DNA of 64,000 nucleotides. It comes from Sitta carolinensis (Eukaryota; Chordata; Aves; Passeriformes; Sittidae). The notes under the pieces were generated by a model. It was given only the letters and a program-made list of their open reading frames with translations, had not been told where the DNA came from and ran no database searches. Both the position numbers and the translations under genes were made by a program. The DNA lies in contig CM063287.1 in assembly GCA_032173965.1 (NCBI GenBank), forward strand, positions 9,987,859-10,051,858, in the 5' to 3' direction. Within the stretch, counting starts at the first letter, position 1, and the number at the start of each line of letters is the position of its first letter. Positions 24,173-36,838 of the stretch are shown here, one piece after another.

Positions 24173-24935
24173 GCTGCTCATCACAAATTTTTCTTATTTC
24201 ACTCAGCAGATGTTTGTTCTTTACTTCTGTGGCATTATAAATATATTGGCTTGCAGTTATTACTTATATGTTTTAGTGGAGAGGAAGAAGCCAAGAGTTT
24301 AAATACTCAGCAGAACTTCCTCCATTCACAAAAGAATGCAAACAACATTTCTAAGAGTACTTTAGTCTTTTATCATCATTACTGTGTTCTCATTTGTTAA
24401 TTCACATTTTTCCATTACTGTGCTGTCATTGGCTTTGTAGTCAGCTCTAGTAGAGAACACCATTTTTTCCAGGTTGTTCCTTGAAAATAAGATATTAGAG
24501 GCCCTCTGTGCTGATCAGCAATGATAGTTCCCAGCAGATCCAGCAGCAGTGTCAGGGGATTATTTGGAAATACATTCAGTTTTCTTCTTGCTAGTCTGTC
24601 TGTACTTATTCCCAGGAACATGTGACTAGGAGTATCCTGACAAGGACAAATGGATATCCTTCTGCTGTGCTATATTCGCCCCACCCAATTTGATTGAGGG
24701 TTTTACCATGAAAAACAACCGTCACTGGTATCAGTGAAACTGATAGAGCAATTCAGAATAATTCCATCTGATGGTTTGCAAATAGATTCATCCAGGATTT
24801 GCAGACACATTTTTCTGAAGTATTTAACTCTAATCTTCTAATCTTGGGATTTTCCAGTACAGCACCAAGTCCTAAAACCCAATCATATGAGGGTGATGTA
24901 AATTCTGACTCAATTAAGTGCATTAATGGGTAATT

Positions 24936-25000
24936 AAAAAAAAAAAAACAAACTAAACCAAAAACCCACAAAAAACCCAAACAAACAAACAAAAAAGAGA
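24936..25000. repeat. A13 run followed by AAAC/AAACCC-rich tract
   Basis: A13 (24936-24948) continues into irregular AAAC, AAACCC and (ACAA)n units. It is simple low-complexity DNA similar to that at 1581-1640 and 39561-39584. Confidence 0.9.
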
Positions 25001-26446
25001 ACTAAATAATACCATAAAATTTTAATGGTAGCTCAATAAAAAATATGAAAGTGATCTAAACATTGTTCTCAAAGGATCTATCTAGAAGTTAATGGAGGAG
25101 GGAGCAAAGGAAGATTTCCTTTTCTTCCTCTTTTCTTCTAAAATATGTGCACAGAAATGCTTAGTAACTTGCAAAACTCATGAAGGACACACAGGACAGA
25201 AAGATCTCATAATTTTTCTCTTATCTCTTGTACCAATCGTTGCTACATAAGCAAAATGTGTAGGAAATGTCTCTGTTGTACCTTGATAACTCCAATACAC
25301 TTTAGTTATAGGGCTGGCAGTTTCAGTTTAGCTCAAAAGCTGAAAAGCAGAGTTTCTTAATATCAAATGCTCCAAAGGGATGTACTTACCAAAGACATGA
25401 ATAGTCTAAAATTTAAAAAAAAAAATAAAAAAATCTCTTTATTTTATCTGCAATATAAAATTAAGGCAACTGAACATCCAGATGTACCTCAATAATTTCA
25501 TGCAAAACTTTACTGTGTAAAAGCTGTCAAGTCAACAATCTCAATGTGGCTGGCAGGAAATTATTCCAAGGTCAACATGTTACATAAGCAATCATGAGAA
25601 AGCTTATCTGAGACTAGGCAGCTCCTGCTGACTCCCCATCATGTAACAAGCTGAATTTACCTTTCAGCCAAAGTCATGCTCTAGTTTCACTCAAGTAACA
25701 AGTCCTGTATTAGCTCCCCTAAAGACTTTTTACAGTAAATGTACAATATGAACTGGTTAATAAAATATTATTACCTGTTTTCACCATATCTGAGGTAGGA
25801 AATAAGATGATTTTGAAAATAAATCCACCACTGCCTGGTTTTTCTCAGCAGACGTGAATAGGAAAGATGATCTAATTAATATTTCCGCTTTTGTCTCTGA
25901 AGTAATTTCACATTCAGATTTATGCTTTTATAAACTTCTTCATTATGACAAATGAAATATTAAGCTATAATTCAGCCTTAGCTTTCTTCAGGATTTGGCT
26001 TTCATTATGTTTTGAGAAACTTATTGCTCCAGTTTCTCAAGTTCAAATATCTGAATTCCATTGCACTTCTCCTGCTGCTTGGTTGGGTAAAGTGATGTTT
26101 ACTCAAAAGGAGGCAACACTCCTTAAGTGAATAATGACTCCTACTATCTACATGGGAATTGTTCATGTCCACATGAAAGATTACTGTTGCATTAATAAAA
26201 TACTGCATGAATGCTCATGATGAAACTAGTAAAAAAATATTAAGGACGTAGACAAGATGAAAAGGAAAAAAATATTTCTAGAAAAACCCCAAAACAACCC
26301 TTGCAAACAGGATTCCAACTTTTAATGTCAGTGCAGAACTCTGAATGCCTCATGAAAAAAGAGGGCTAAAGTATATAAAAAGGTAATTTGATAAACATTT
26401 ATCTTCTGTATTTTATCTTCTGTATATTCTTGTAATTTACCTTGAA

Positions 26447-26467
26447 ATATATATATATATATATATA
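26447..26467. repeat. (AT)n microsatellite
   Basis: About ten perfect AT dinucleotides, followed by 'cacatg' and further TA-rich sequence to about 26493. It lies in a wider AT-rich zone. Confidence 0.95.
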
Positions 26468-29400
26468 CACATGTAAATATAAGTATATATAAGCAAAAAA
26501 TTACAAATAAATAAATGAAAGTTTTAAAAATATTGTGTACAATCCAATGAATATGGAAACCCTACGTATATTTGAAATTATTTTCTCATCTCATCTGTTT
26601 AAGGGAAAAAAATTAACATTACATTTCATAATTCAGGATAACAAAAGCATTATCAGTTCTGTTGCTAGCACATAAACATTAATGTATTTTTTAAAATGTT
26701 AGCTAAAAATAAGAAAACAATCAATAGTTCAATTACAGCTGCAGCTTAGGATAATTCATTCCAGTATTTTTGTTATGTTGACCTAAATGTTGATCCTTTT
26801 TTCTTCAGTGGAGAAGAAAATTCAGTAGAAATGTTTTCTCTCTGTACAATCCTCATTCTTGTCCTGCCTTGGTTAGCTCCCTTCTTGTTATTAATAGCAC
26901 CCAAGTGAAAATATGGGAGTTCTGTGGTTTGTCTTCTTAATAATGAATAAAGGTGATGCATTGTATGAAACTGCCTCAATAATTTAAAAGGTAATATCAA
27001 GCAAAGACTAACTGTAGTGGTCTGCAGAAAATATATTGCATTGAAAAATGATTTATAAGTTGCACAGATGTTAAAATGCTGAATTTAAGTACAAAGCTCA
27101 TAGACTATTAGAAAAATTAAAGTTTTAACACCAAGCATGGCTAATTTCCTACTTGTTTAAAGTTGTAAATTATTTTATATTCCTGTCATTTTTTTATATA
27201 TATATTTAGAGATAGTCATTTAGAGATAGAGACATTCTTCTGACAGGATGCCCTTTGACCTTCAATTCTACTTAGAGAATGACAAAAGAAAGGGATAGAA
27301 GAGTTTGCTATAATCACTGCTTCTGGTTTTAAATGTACAAGCTGCCTGATATCCAGAAGATGGACAAGCAATTCACTATAAAGTGACTTCTCTTTGATAC
27401 TCTAATAAAATAGATACTATAATACAATTTGATACTCTTACACAATAGATCACTTCTGATTATTTAGTGTATAAGTACACATTTATGCACAGGTTGAATC
27501 ATGAAATTAAATAACACATGTACACTAATAAGAGCTGACTCATGCCTATTGTGTTTCATGAAAGCTTCTCCAAAACCACCAGTGAATAACACTTCCAATG
27601 CTCTCCCATCCTATGAGACTCAAATTCTAGCCAGGTAAAGAGATTAAACAAAAAAACAGTATAAAACTGAATATAATTCTGGCAGAGGAAATAGTAACTT
27701 GCATAACACAACTTTGTCATCCAGTCAGAGAAAATCAATAGATTTAGACCAATCACACAGTTCAAGTTCAGACTAGAGAAATAATGCTCTTAAGGAACAG
27801 TTTCAAAGTTATACCTAGGCAGAGACTTATTCAAACTTAGCCTTTTTGTGAAAAGGGATCAAAAACATCAGAGGTCCAGTATAAGCATAAGCCAAAAAAA
27901 AGAAAAGAAAAGCTAATTAACATTGTTTGTTGTAAAACATTTGACCAGATATACTAAAAGTGTTTTTATTGTGTGCAGTCCCCTCTAACTGAAAAAGGAT
28001 CTAAATACATTAATATACGCCAAAAGATTTAAATCTGTGTTTTATTATTCATCCTGCCCCTGCAGAAACAGGCAATGCCTGTAAGGGCACACAGGTACCC
28101 CATTCCCTTGCACACAGTACTTGTCTCAAAAGAGTAAAGCACAAAGAAAGACATTTTTAACAGGATCACAGCCACATACAGAAGAGAGACAGAGAGCTCA
28201 GATGAGCAGTGTGAACGGTTCAGCTTTTACACCAGCAGTGTCACATTGCCCAGGACATGAGACAGGACATTTGAGAGTGACACTGTTGCTATATTTACAG
28301 TCTGGCTGGCTCAAGTGGGCAACTTGTAAGGGACAGGAATTGCCAAGTTGTTCCGGGGCAGGAGAATTGTAAGATATGCTTTACCTGCACTTTCATTTAC
28401 AGCAAAGTTCCAATATTGGCCACAATGAATAAATAGTATCATCCCTAATTTTGTATTAATACAAATTTAGATGACAGTCTAGAAGTAAAACCATACAGTC
28501 CTGAGCCTTGGAGAGTCTAAGATGCAATATGCACACAGATGTAGACTACAAGTTACTGTACAAAGTCACCAAAACTGACTTTTTAAAATTATGCCAGTTC
28601 TGCAAAACTCAATGGAGTGTCAAGAAGGCTTTGAGCTACTTTGTCCTGGTACTGATGACATGTTTTTTTTTTTTACTTTGAAAAGAGCATCAATGGCAAC
28701 ATTTTAGTGTTATACTGTGATTATTTTCAGTTAAAATAAACCTGACCAACTCAAACAAAAGCAGTAGTAACAGCAATACATAATATCTACATCTCTTAAG
28801 AAAATACTAACACGCTATGTAGCAAACATTGATTTACATTATGTATTCAATAGTTAGATATGAGTGTATCCTGTTTTTTCTAGCTAATTTTGTCAAATGA
28901 ATGGTTTTGAATATGCCAGCTTAACACATTTGTCTCAAAAGTGTTCTCTTTCTTTAGCTGAAGTTAATAGTCTTTGCACAGAGCCCATATATAGGAATTT
29001 CAATATAAATTCAGAATAGCCATGTTATTGCAACAGTGGTCACCATAAAAATGTCATCATTTACATAAGAAACAGAATGATAGCACCATCCCTCTAACCA
29101 ACTAATACCACAATACATCCAAAACCACATAAAGCTTAAAATAGTTCAGAAATAAAATAATACTGGATTTACTTGACTCTTTAGATGGAAGGAATAATTT
29201 GATAAAATTTCTTATTTTTGAGCCTTAATACTGAATTTAATCCTCTATTTCACACTTGGAAAGTGTAGTGTTTAACCATAAAGTACATTTTTAAATGTTA
29301 AATCTGCTTCACTTTCCCCTTCATTCACCAAAACAATAATTGCAAACCTTTCATTCCACCTTTGTTTTATTAGCTCATTTAGATAAGGGAATTTTTGGTC

Positions 29401-30389
29401 AGTGACTCAGAAGAATATTATCTGAAAACTTTGTGAAAAATTGTGCTACTTCAAAAGTGCAGTGAAATACAAAGATGCTATTGAACCTTTTATCCTCACT
29501 TGGCATCCTGTACAAATCAATTCACACAGTTCCTCAGCCCTGTCAGCTATTACTAAACTGACTTTTTAATTTTTTAATGTGAAGGTGTGTGGTGTGTCTA
29601 TTTCCTGATGTGAGATAGGATTAGGAGAAGAGAAAAGCAAAGCAGGCCCAAACTTGAAAGGGTATAAAAAAAGCTTTTTTAACAGAACTAAAAGAAGAAA
29701 AACAAGAATCAGAATAAAACCTTTGGAACACCTTTCCTTTTCTCCCCAACCCTCCCCTCTCTCCCACTGACACCACACAGAAACAACATGCAGAATTCTC
29801 AGTCAGTTCTCTACTTCTAGAATAGTGTTTCTGCAGTTCACTTAGGGAGAAGAGTATCTCTTGACATGCTATGGAGAACTCCCCACAAGAAAAAAAAACA
29901 AACCAGTTCTCGTGGATTCAAGAGCAGCCACGTGGTGAATCTGCGTTCATGAAGCTCTTCCCATCTTTCACAACTTTTCTCTCAGTTGTGCTTCTGGGCC
30001 ATGTCCCAGGTTTTTTTTTCTTAAAATGTATGTTTACAAATGCCTATCCACCCTTTTTATTGGTCCAATCATGTGTCAGTATTTAAAATTGGCTACCAAT
30101 TGATTCTCCATTACGTCTACAGGAAGCTAACAAGGCCCCAAACAGGGAACTACTCCATGCCAGAAAATGAATCTGTGCTAAACCAGGACAAGATGTCAGA
30201 ATTCAATACTCTCTGATGAGAATATTTTGGCTATTCCATGCATGGAGGGGTTTATATTCAATATAAAATTGACTTATTTAAAGATAACATATATTACAAA
30301 GGATTTCTGACTTAGCAGGTCACTTTATACCCTATAGTGTATATCACCACTTACCAAAAATTTTGAATAAATAGTTCAATCCCAATACC

Positions 30390-30740
30390 AAAGTGATTTC
30401 CAGTGCCAGTCCCTGGATTATGCAGTCACTATGCCGGGAAAGGGCAGGGAGGTTACAGTCAACTCAAGCCCTTGCTCTCTTTAAAAAGCCTTTGGTGGTT
30501 GTTTAGGGGTTTTACCCTTGTTGGGCTGGCCTGGCTGCCCCAGGGACACATACACTCTTTTGTGAGCTCCAAGAGGAACATTGACAGCAGCGATTGATGC
30601 CATTGGTACCTGACTGTCTTAAACAAAGGCAGCCCCACCCCGCTGGTCACATCCATTTGTTGGACACTCACCTGCAGTGGTCCTGAGCCCCCTCCCCGTC
30701 TGCTCTGTCATTTTAGGGGTTTATTGGTCAGTCCCATAAG
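30390..30740. other. GC-richer patch of unknown origin
   Basis: About 350 bp with higher G+C than the flanks, containing 'ggctggcctggctgcccc', 'ggcagccccaccccgctgg' and 'cctgagccccctcccc'. It is followed by 'gatcaagtttataaaacaca', which includes a TATAAAA word. A solo LTR would fit in size, but no terminal TG..CA ends or target duplication could be recognised. No supported open frame. Confidence 0.25.
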
Positions 30741-31182
30741 ATCAAGTTTATAAAACACATTGTTACAAACCCTACTAGAATGGTCATACGATACCCTTCC
30801 TTTGAGCTGCTATAGAAACCCAAAAGATACTCAAGTGGTTACTCATTCCTTTAATGTGATGCATTTGTAGTTTTTTAGGTACCAAAACTGCACATGTTGT
30901 CAAATGTCACAAATGAATTTAGGCTGCAAAAGCTAGACATGAAAAACTGCAAATGAAGCAGCTTCATGAAAAGTGCTTATACAGATAAGATACTGCAACT
31001 CCATGAAGGAAACAGGACAGTCCAGACCCACTGTTCAGTCAGTTTTGGGCTTTAAGCAACCTTTCAAGTGATTTCTGTGTACACATATAAAAGGCAATTG
31101 CCCTGCAATTGGGGGTATCAATTACTCTTCGTTAGCTTTCTTTGGGATTTTTCTCCAGCTGTAAAGCCATATTGCAGTACTT

Positions 31183-31413
31183 CAGAGTCATTAATATTGG
31201 AAAAGCCATCTAAAATCATCAAGTCCAGCTGTTAACACACACTAGTGTGGCCTAAACCACATCCCCAAGAGCCACATTCTCACAACTTTGAACACTTCCA
31301 GGGATGGTGATTTCACCACTTCCCTGAGAAGCCAGTTTCAACGCCTGATCCCACTTTCAGTGAAAAAGCTTTTCCTAACATCTAACCTAAACCTCCCCTG
31401 GTGCTGCTTCATT
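31183..31413 (-). mobile_element. CR1 LINE, 5'-truncated 3' tail
   Basis: Read on the minus strand, this segment follows the usual 3' end of avian CR1 elements. It begins in the block 'caccaggggaggtttaggtt', passes through a stretch equivalent to 'aggaaaaa..tttcactgaaag', then the 'gggaagtggtg..tcaccatccctgga' block, and ends with 'ggacttgatgat..ttttccaa'. It lacks the final short octamer repeats and all of ORF2, so it is a typical 5'-truncated dead copy. Many mismatches to the remembered consensus suggest an old insertion. No target-site duplication is obvious. Family assignment rests on recognition of the conserved tail blocks; the subfamily cannot be named. Confidence 0.9.
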
Positions 31414-32110
31414 GGAAATGAAATAAATTCTTTATTCAGCACAAATATTTGCATAAACAGAAGCCAGGACTTGCAGGTTTTAGTCTCAGGAAATTGTTTT
31501 TCAGTGGGAATAAACTACAATTTGGATACCCTAGAGTGCTCAGAGTTTGCTATTTTGGTCTGCTCTTTGCACAGCCTCTCATTTTAAATACAAGGGCCAC
31601 TAGCTACTAAAGACAACCTTTATTATCTAATCCTGGCGGCATTTCATGTTTGGATCCCTCTTGCCAATGCTTTCAGAGTTTACAGTAATTACTATTAGAA
31701 AAACGTCAATATTTGTCAGAAGACCTCATTGCCAATTCCCACTAATACTACTTCTTTCCATCCAAAGATGGATGCATGATATCCTGATATTTTATGGGTC
31801 AGATCATCTGTGATGTTAAGTCTGTTTTCAACAAATGCCATTGAATCATACTGCTCAGGATTCAGCTCCTTGTTTTCCTTTTTTCTGTTAATTTTGCTGA
31901 ACCAGATTCTATCACACCACAAATTTAACAGCAGAAATATAATAGTAATCACACAGTAATAGAGGATAGTGATTTTGTTTTCTTGGCACATAATATAAAG
32001 TTTCTTAGAAGAGGAACACTTTCAGGAGAGATTTTGACATCAAATTATTTAAATAGATTTATTGTTATTAAATGATGCTTCTGTAATTTTTCTAAGGCAC
32101 AATAGTAGTG

Positions 32111-32129
32111 GGGAGAGAGAAAGAGATCC

Positions 32130-32204
<75 letters not shown>
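32111..32204. repeat. (GA)n microsatellite with GACA interruptions
   Basis: About 94 bp of almost pure GA dinucleotide on the plus strand. It is interrupted by an 'aaagagatcca' stretch near the start and by two GACA units near 32154 and 32166. The strong purine/pyrimidine strand asymmetry makes a triplex-prone tract. Open frames across it encode only RE/ER or SL repeats and are artefacts. Confidence 0.97.
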
Positions 32205-32207
<3 letters not shown>

Positions 32208-33300
32208 AGAAAACAGGTTTGTTTTACAGGTTCCTTCCATATTTCAGATACTTTATTTTCATTGTTTATCCTTGTTTAACTCAAGAAGAAAAAGGTGAGC
32301 TATCCAGACTGATAGATCCTAGCTTTAGGACATTCCTTTCAGAGCACAAGTTGCAGGCTCTCCACATTGTGAATGAAATCTGAAATGAGCTAATGTGGCA
32401 GAAATGCATCCTTAAGGCTACAGTTGTCACAATATATGTACAGATACACTAATATCATTCCATTAGATCTTCTTTTCCCTGAGATGTAGTTATACAACCA
32501 AACTCAAATTTATCCAGCTATTATACCATTATACTCTTACATGGTCACAGGGATAGTAAAGGATAATTCCTTGACAATTCCCCTCCAGATTGACAACTTA
32601 ATAACATTTTTAAATGTATTATAAGAAAATATTTATATTAAATATATCTTTTTGATTCTGGGAAATAAACTGTCTTCCTAAGCACTTATAAAACCCTACA
32701 TCTTTAGGCAGTAACAGAGTCTGCAATAATTTCTCAATTTTTTGTTAATTTTAACTTCTATAAATAAAGACTTTTAACTGATATAAAAGCCTCAACTCAT
32801 AGGAATAATTGTTTAGCTGATAAAGATGTTAACTCATATTTAAAACTCTACTAAGCTTATTGCTTGGATGCTTGAAAAGTGCACCGTAGAGTTATTAGGT
32901 GATAAGATAATTGTTCTCTCTTTATGAAGATTGGATTTTATGTTTAAAGAAAAACAAATGCAGAAAGAAGTGCAGTCAGGAAATAAAATTCTATCTTTTA
33001 TATATGTGCCTAATTATTAAAGCTTTAAAAATAATTACAAGTTTTTAGCAATCTTCCCCAACAGTACTTTTAAAAAGTTTTGATGGCTTCTTAAGTCCTT
33101 TGTGATATTGATACAGAAACTATGAGGAGAAATAGAATTTGGAAATTATGTAAAATAACTGGGATTTTCCTGTTGTTTAGGACTCCATTTAGGCAGCAGC
33201 TGAACCAGCTCTGGGACTGACAACTCCTTATAGTTATACAGATTTTTGAAGACATATGGTAAGCCTCGATCTCATTAGCCAGAGGCCGTGGATCCCTCTC

Positions 33301-33452
33301 TGGATGGACACTGGTCCAGATGGACACCAGAGCTGTGGAATTCAGCAGGACACTGATCTAGATGGACACCAGAGCCATAGTTCCAGCTCTGGATGGACAC
33401 AGGTCCAGATGGACACCAGAGCCATGGAAGTCAGCTGGACACTGGTTTTTAT
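33301..33452. repeat. Minisatellite, about 89-bp unit with 42/47-bp subunits
   Basis: The core 'gatggacaccagagc' recurs at 33319, 33361 and 33408, spaced 42 and 47 bp apart. A longer unit starting 'ctggatggacac' recurs at 33301 and 33390, giving a higher-order period of about 89 bp. The first unit is complete and the second is about two thirds complete. Within the longer unit the order is: ctggatggacac-(t/a)-ggtccagatggacaccagagc, then a variable spacer with '(g/t)cagc(a/t)ggacactg'. The array runs directly into a CR1 tail. It is open in one frame on the plus strand, but only because of the repeat. Confidence 0.85.
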
Positions 33453-33622
33453 GGAAGGAGTGATAAAGTACTGGAATGTCTGCCTGGGGAGGTGGTGGAG
33501 TCGCCACCCCTGGATGTGTTTAAAAAAAGACTGGATGTGACACTTGGTGCCATGGGTTTGTTGAGATGTTAGGGCATGGGTTAGACTCTATGATCATCGT
33601 GTCAGTGATGCAGTGATCCTTG
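33450..33622 (+). mobile_element. CR1 LINE 3' tail fragment
   Basis: The plus strand carries the CR1 tail blocks in order: 'gataaagtactggaatg', 'ggaggtggtggagtcgccac', 'cctggatgtgtttaaa', 'gactggatgtgacactt', and a run ending near 'agactctatgatcatcgtg'. The expected 'gaggtcttttccaacct' block after the last of these is missing or highly diverged, so the 3' end is decayed. It is in the opposite orientation to the copy about 2 kb upstream. Its 5' border touches a GGACACCAG-type minisatellite, which is not part of the CR1 tail that I recognise. Confidence 0.83.
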
Positions 33623-35444
33623 TTTTCCCAGACTGTCTCAAGACTAGGCAGGAAGCTCAGGAACGAGCATAATTTAAAGTTCATGGCACTTTTCCAACAC
33701 ACAATTCAAATTTTTTATGTTTCTCAAATTTTAGTGGTCAGCATTACTGGGAGAAGCTCCAGAGCTCCTTAGAGCTGCCTTTGGATACCTCAGGTGGGAT
33801 GACTGCGTTGGCCAAGATCAGCAGCCCCAGCCAGAACTGCAGATTTGGCATCTTTTCAACATTCACTCCCGAAATTTCTGAAAGAGACTCAGCATTGTTG
33901 AGTTCATATATCACAGAGGTCTTACTGCAGCTTCATCAGCTCTTCACAAAACTAAGAAAACACATCTGCTACAGGGAATAATTACAGCTTTCACTTACTC
34001 GAACTACTGCTTCCTTTCTCACTATTTTATAAACTGTCATTATACTGTGGACCTTAAAAGTTTTCTGAGGGTGCAGTGAAAAATGTGCATCATTAACATT
34101 TTGACTATGGAGAAATGTTATTGTCCTAACAAAAATGAGAAATGTTTTATGTCCTGAACTCATAAATTTGTCCATAAAACTGATGTTTTTCATAGACTTT
34201 GATGATTGTTTTCAGTGAATAAAGAAAATCCAGGTTATGTAACTTGGTACATTTTTTTAATTAATTTTTAATATGAATAATTTGTTTATGTATTAAAAGA
34301 CAAGAAGTAGTTTACCCTAATGGGTGGGGCACCATAAACCCCTAGCAAACATAACATAGTTTAGGTAAGGTTTTTTTGGTATAAAATTAAGTGAAAATAA
34401 TTTTACATTCATTAGACAAGTATCGTGCTTAGGAGTGCACTGAGTTGTGAAATGATGATCTGTTACGCTGTGCATTTATCAGCTACAAAACACTGCCACT
34501 CACTTTCAAACCTTATTACCATACTTCTAAACATCCTCATTTATCTGCTAAAGGATAGAACCTCACAGCTTTATTTGTTCCATTTTCTTGCTAATAGTCT
34601 ACCTCTAATCTTCATGCCTTTGGAAATGCAAGGCTTCTGCCTTCTGCACACATCTCTACATTCATCTGCCTCCTATGCACATGCACATTAAGAAATGTCA
34701 TGTGGGTCTCAGGGACCTCTAATTTGCAAGTGCCAAATTGCTGACAGACTTCTGTAAAATGATAGTAACATAGTCCTTTCTTTAAAATTTATCTCCAGCT
34801 CAAAAAGGTCACTTTACCTTATTTATTGCTCTTTTTCTCCTTCAACTAACCAGACAACTTTCCAACTTTTCCCACATTAATGTTCTATTTAGAGCAATAT
34901 ACCCAGCATATAATTTTTAATATAGAGTTTTAATGATGATTTTCTGAATTGATTTTCTTTCTGGCAATTCCCTTGTTTAATAGGAAATGTTATATATGCC
35001 ATAGACTGCTATGCATATTTACCATGGAAATTTAAAAGGACTCTCACATCCATCAATATGAAGCAGAATTGTATTCATGCTCTTAGAAGGTAAAGAGACC
35101 CTATGAATAAGACTGACCTGTCCCTGCCCTTGTTCTCCTTTCCAAGGACCCTGTTCATAATTAATTATTAGCATGTCTTACTTTCTGATTAAATATAATT
35201 ATTGCTACTCTGGCCAGCTCAGTATTACACACAGTTCTGTAGAAACCCCATATGCTTTGTGTCCTCAGGAGTGAATGTCCACAAAGATCTGTCCCTCTTC
35301 TTTCCCCTCCACTTTCTTCCAGCTAGATACTCCTCTAAATCTTGTGGGAGGTAAATTTATATCAGACTTCTATCTTTCTATCCAATTGAGCTAAAATTGG
35401 ATAGCAGCTTTGAAAATGATTGGAAAAAAGAATGACAGGCAGAT

Positions 35445-35466
35445 ACACACACACACACACACACAC
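35445..35466. repeat. (AC)11 microsatellite
   Basis: Eleven uninterrupted AC dinucleotides followed by the degenerate 'atacatagag'. Perfect repeats of this length are usually polymorphic. Confidence 0.97.
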
Positions 35467-36810
35467 ATACATAGAGTATAAGCAATTATGGAAGAATTTG
35501 AGCTAAAACCCAAATTATATCAGCACAAACATTTGATTGTAAACCATGCAGAGTGAAATTAAATACCAAAATGTAGAAAAAAAATTTAATTTCTACAGAG
35601 GTTACATGCAGTGTTGTAGATTTTAAAATCTGATTCCTAACAGAAGTCAGTGATTCATCTTTTTATTTCTTGTGAGAAAATGAGAGGTTTGCATCATGTG
35701 ACATTTCTGAACTGGCAGACCAACTTGTACTGAAGCTCCATTTGGTGCCATTAAGGAATCAACTGTCTTGAAGTTGCTAGCTTCTGAAATTCCCTTCTGT
35801 CAGTGAATCCTTACTATTTATACTGTTTGGAAAGAAGGATAAATTTTGTTGCTACAGAGGAAATGCTGAGCTGCAGCTTGTTCATTTTTTTTCTTTTGAT
35901 TGGCATGTATTTTTCTTCAGAACTTCTGAACAGACAGCTTTGACCATGCTTTTTGTCATGTTTTTCACTTTGCCTTTACTGCTACCCTTAGAAGGAGGGT
36001 GACAAAGGCTGTGGTACTTCCTTTAGCTCCTTTCCTCCAGCGGAGTTCTAACATGCAACAGATAATAAGCAAACAGCAAAAATGGGGTTTTAATATTTTT
36101 AAGCAATTATGAAATTGTCTTCTGCTTCCAGGGGGAAGAAATTAGTTATGAAATGATGCTGCATGTTATTCCTCTAAAAATAAGCTTGACAAAACTGCTA
36201 CAAGAAAAGTGTCTTCCCTCTAACACATCTACTGTTTAAAAAGCATGTTGGGCCATATTTTACAGAGAGTGGTTGACATCTTCCTCTTTCCAATCCTAAG
36301 TGAAACCCATGGCACTCTTTGGCCAGGCCCTCCAGCTGTAGCTATCAGCGTTTCAAGTGCTTCATCTTAGAGCTGGAGTTCCACTTTAATTCAAAAGAAA
36401 AGAGTGCCTAGACAGGTAATGCAGCCAAAAATCTTGAGCACCAAGACGTAATAGGATGAGTTCTCTCTCTTCCCCTATCTCCATGGCTATAGACAAAACA
36501 TAAACGTCTGATGCAGACTGGTTTCACAGTCTTAGATTTAGCTGGCATAAAGTGAGTTTAATCCAGGTCTATGGCATTTTTCCACACTGAGGTGGTAGAA
36601 GTGCTAGTATGTTCTGGGAATTGCAAGGCTACATTTTTTCATTCCAGATTCATATAGCAGATGTGCTAAACTTCTACAGATACAGCAACTGCAGCATCAG
36701 AGCTATATCCGGAAACGATGAGTATAGACCATATCTAAATACAAAGAGTTTGTCTCTATAATAATTAAACTAAATTATTCTGTTAAATTATTTAATATAT
36801 TTCATAGTTT

Positions 36811-36838
36811 CTTTCTTCTTTTTTCTTTTTTTTTTTTT
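36811..36838. repeat. Polypyrimidine tract (T-rich)
   Basis: 'ctttcttcttttttc' followed by T13. Simple low-complexity DNA with no nearby acceptor AG leading into an open frame that I would defend. Confidence 0.9.

Larger units (their letters stand above)
21346..30389. other. Gene-free unique sequence
   Basis: Includes a purine-rich stretch at about 22560-22960 whose pyrimidine strand yields a 122-codon false frame rich in Ser, Leu, Phe and Pro. It also includes the A/AAAC tract at 24.9 kb and the AT microsatellite at 26.4 kb. No CR1 tail or other named repeat was seen. Confidence 0.6.

Noticed and set aside
32049..32383. Open frames on both strands rich in Arg-Glu or Ser-Leu
   Set aside because: They are translations of the GA/TC microsatellite.
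33256..33540. 94-codon plus-strand frame with a repeated peptide
   Set aside because: It is the minisatellite and the start of the CR1 tail read in one frame, with no independent coding sign.
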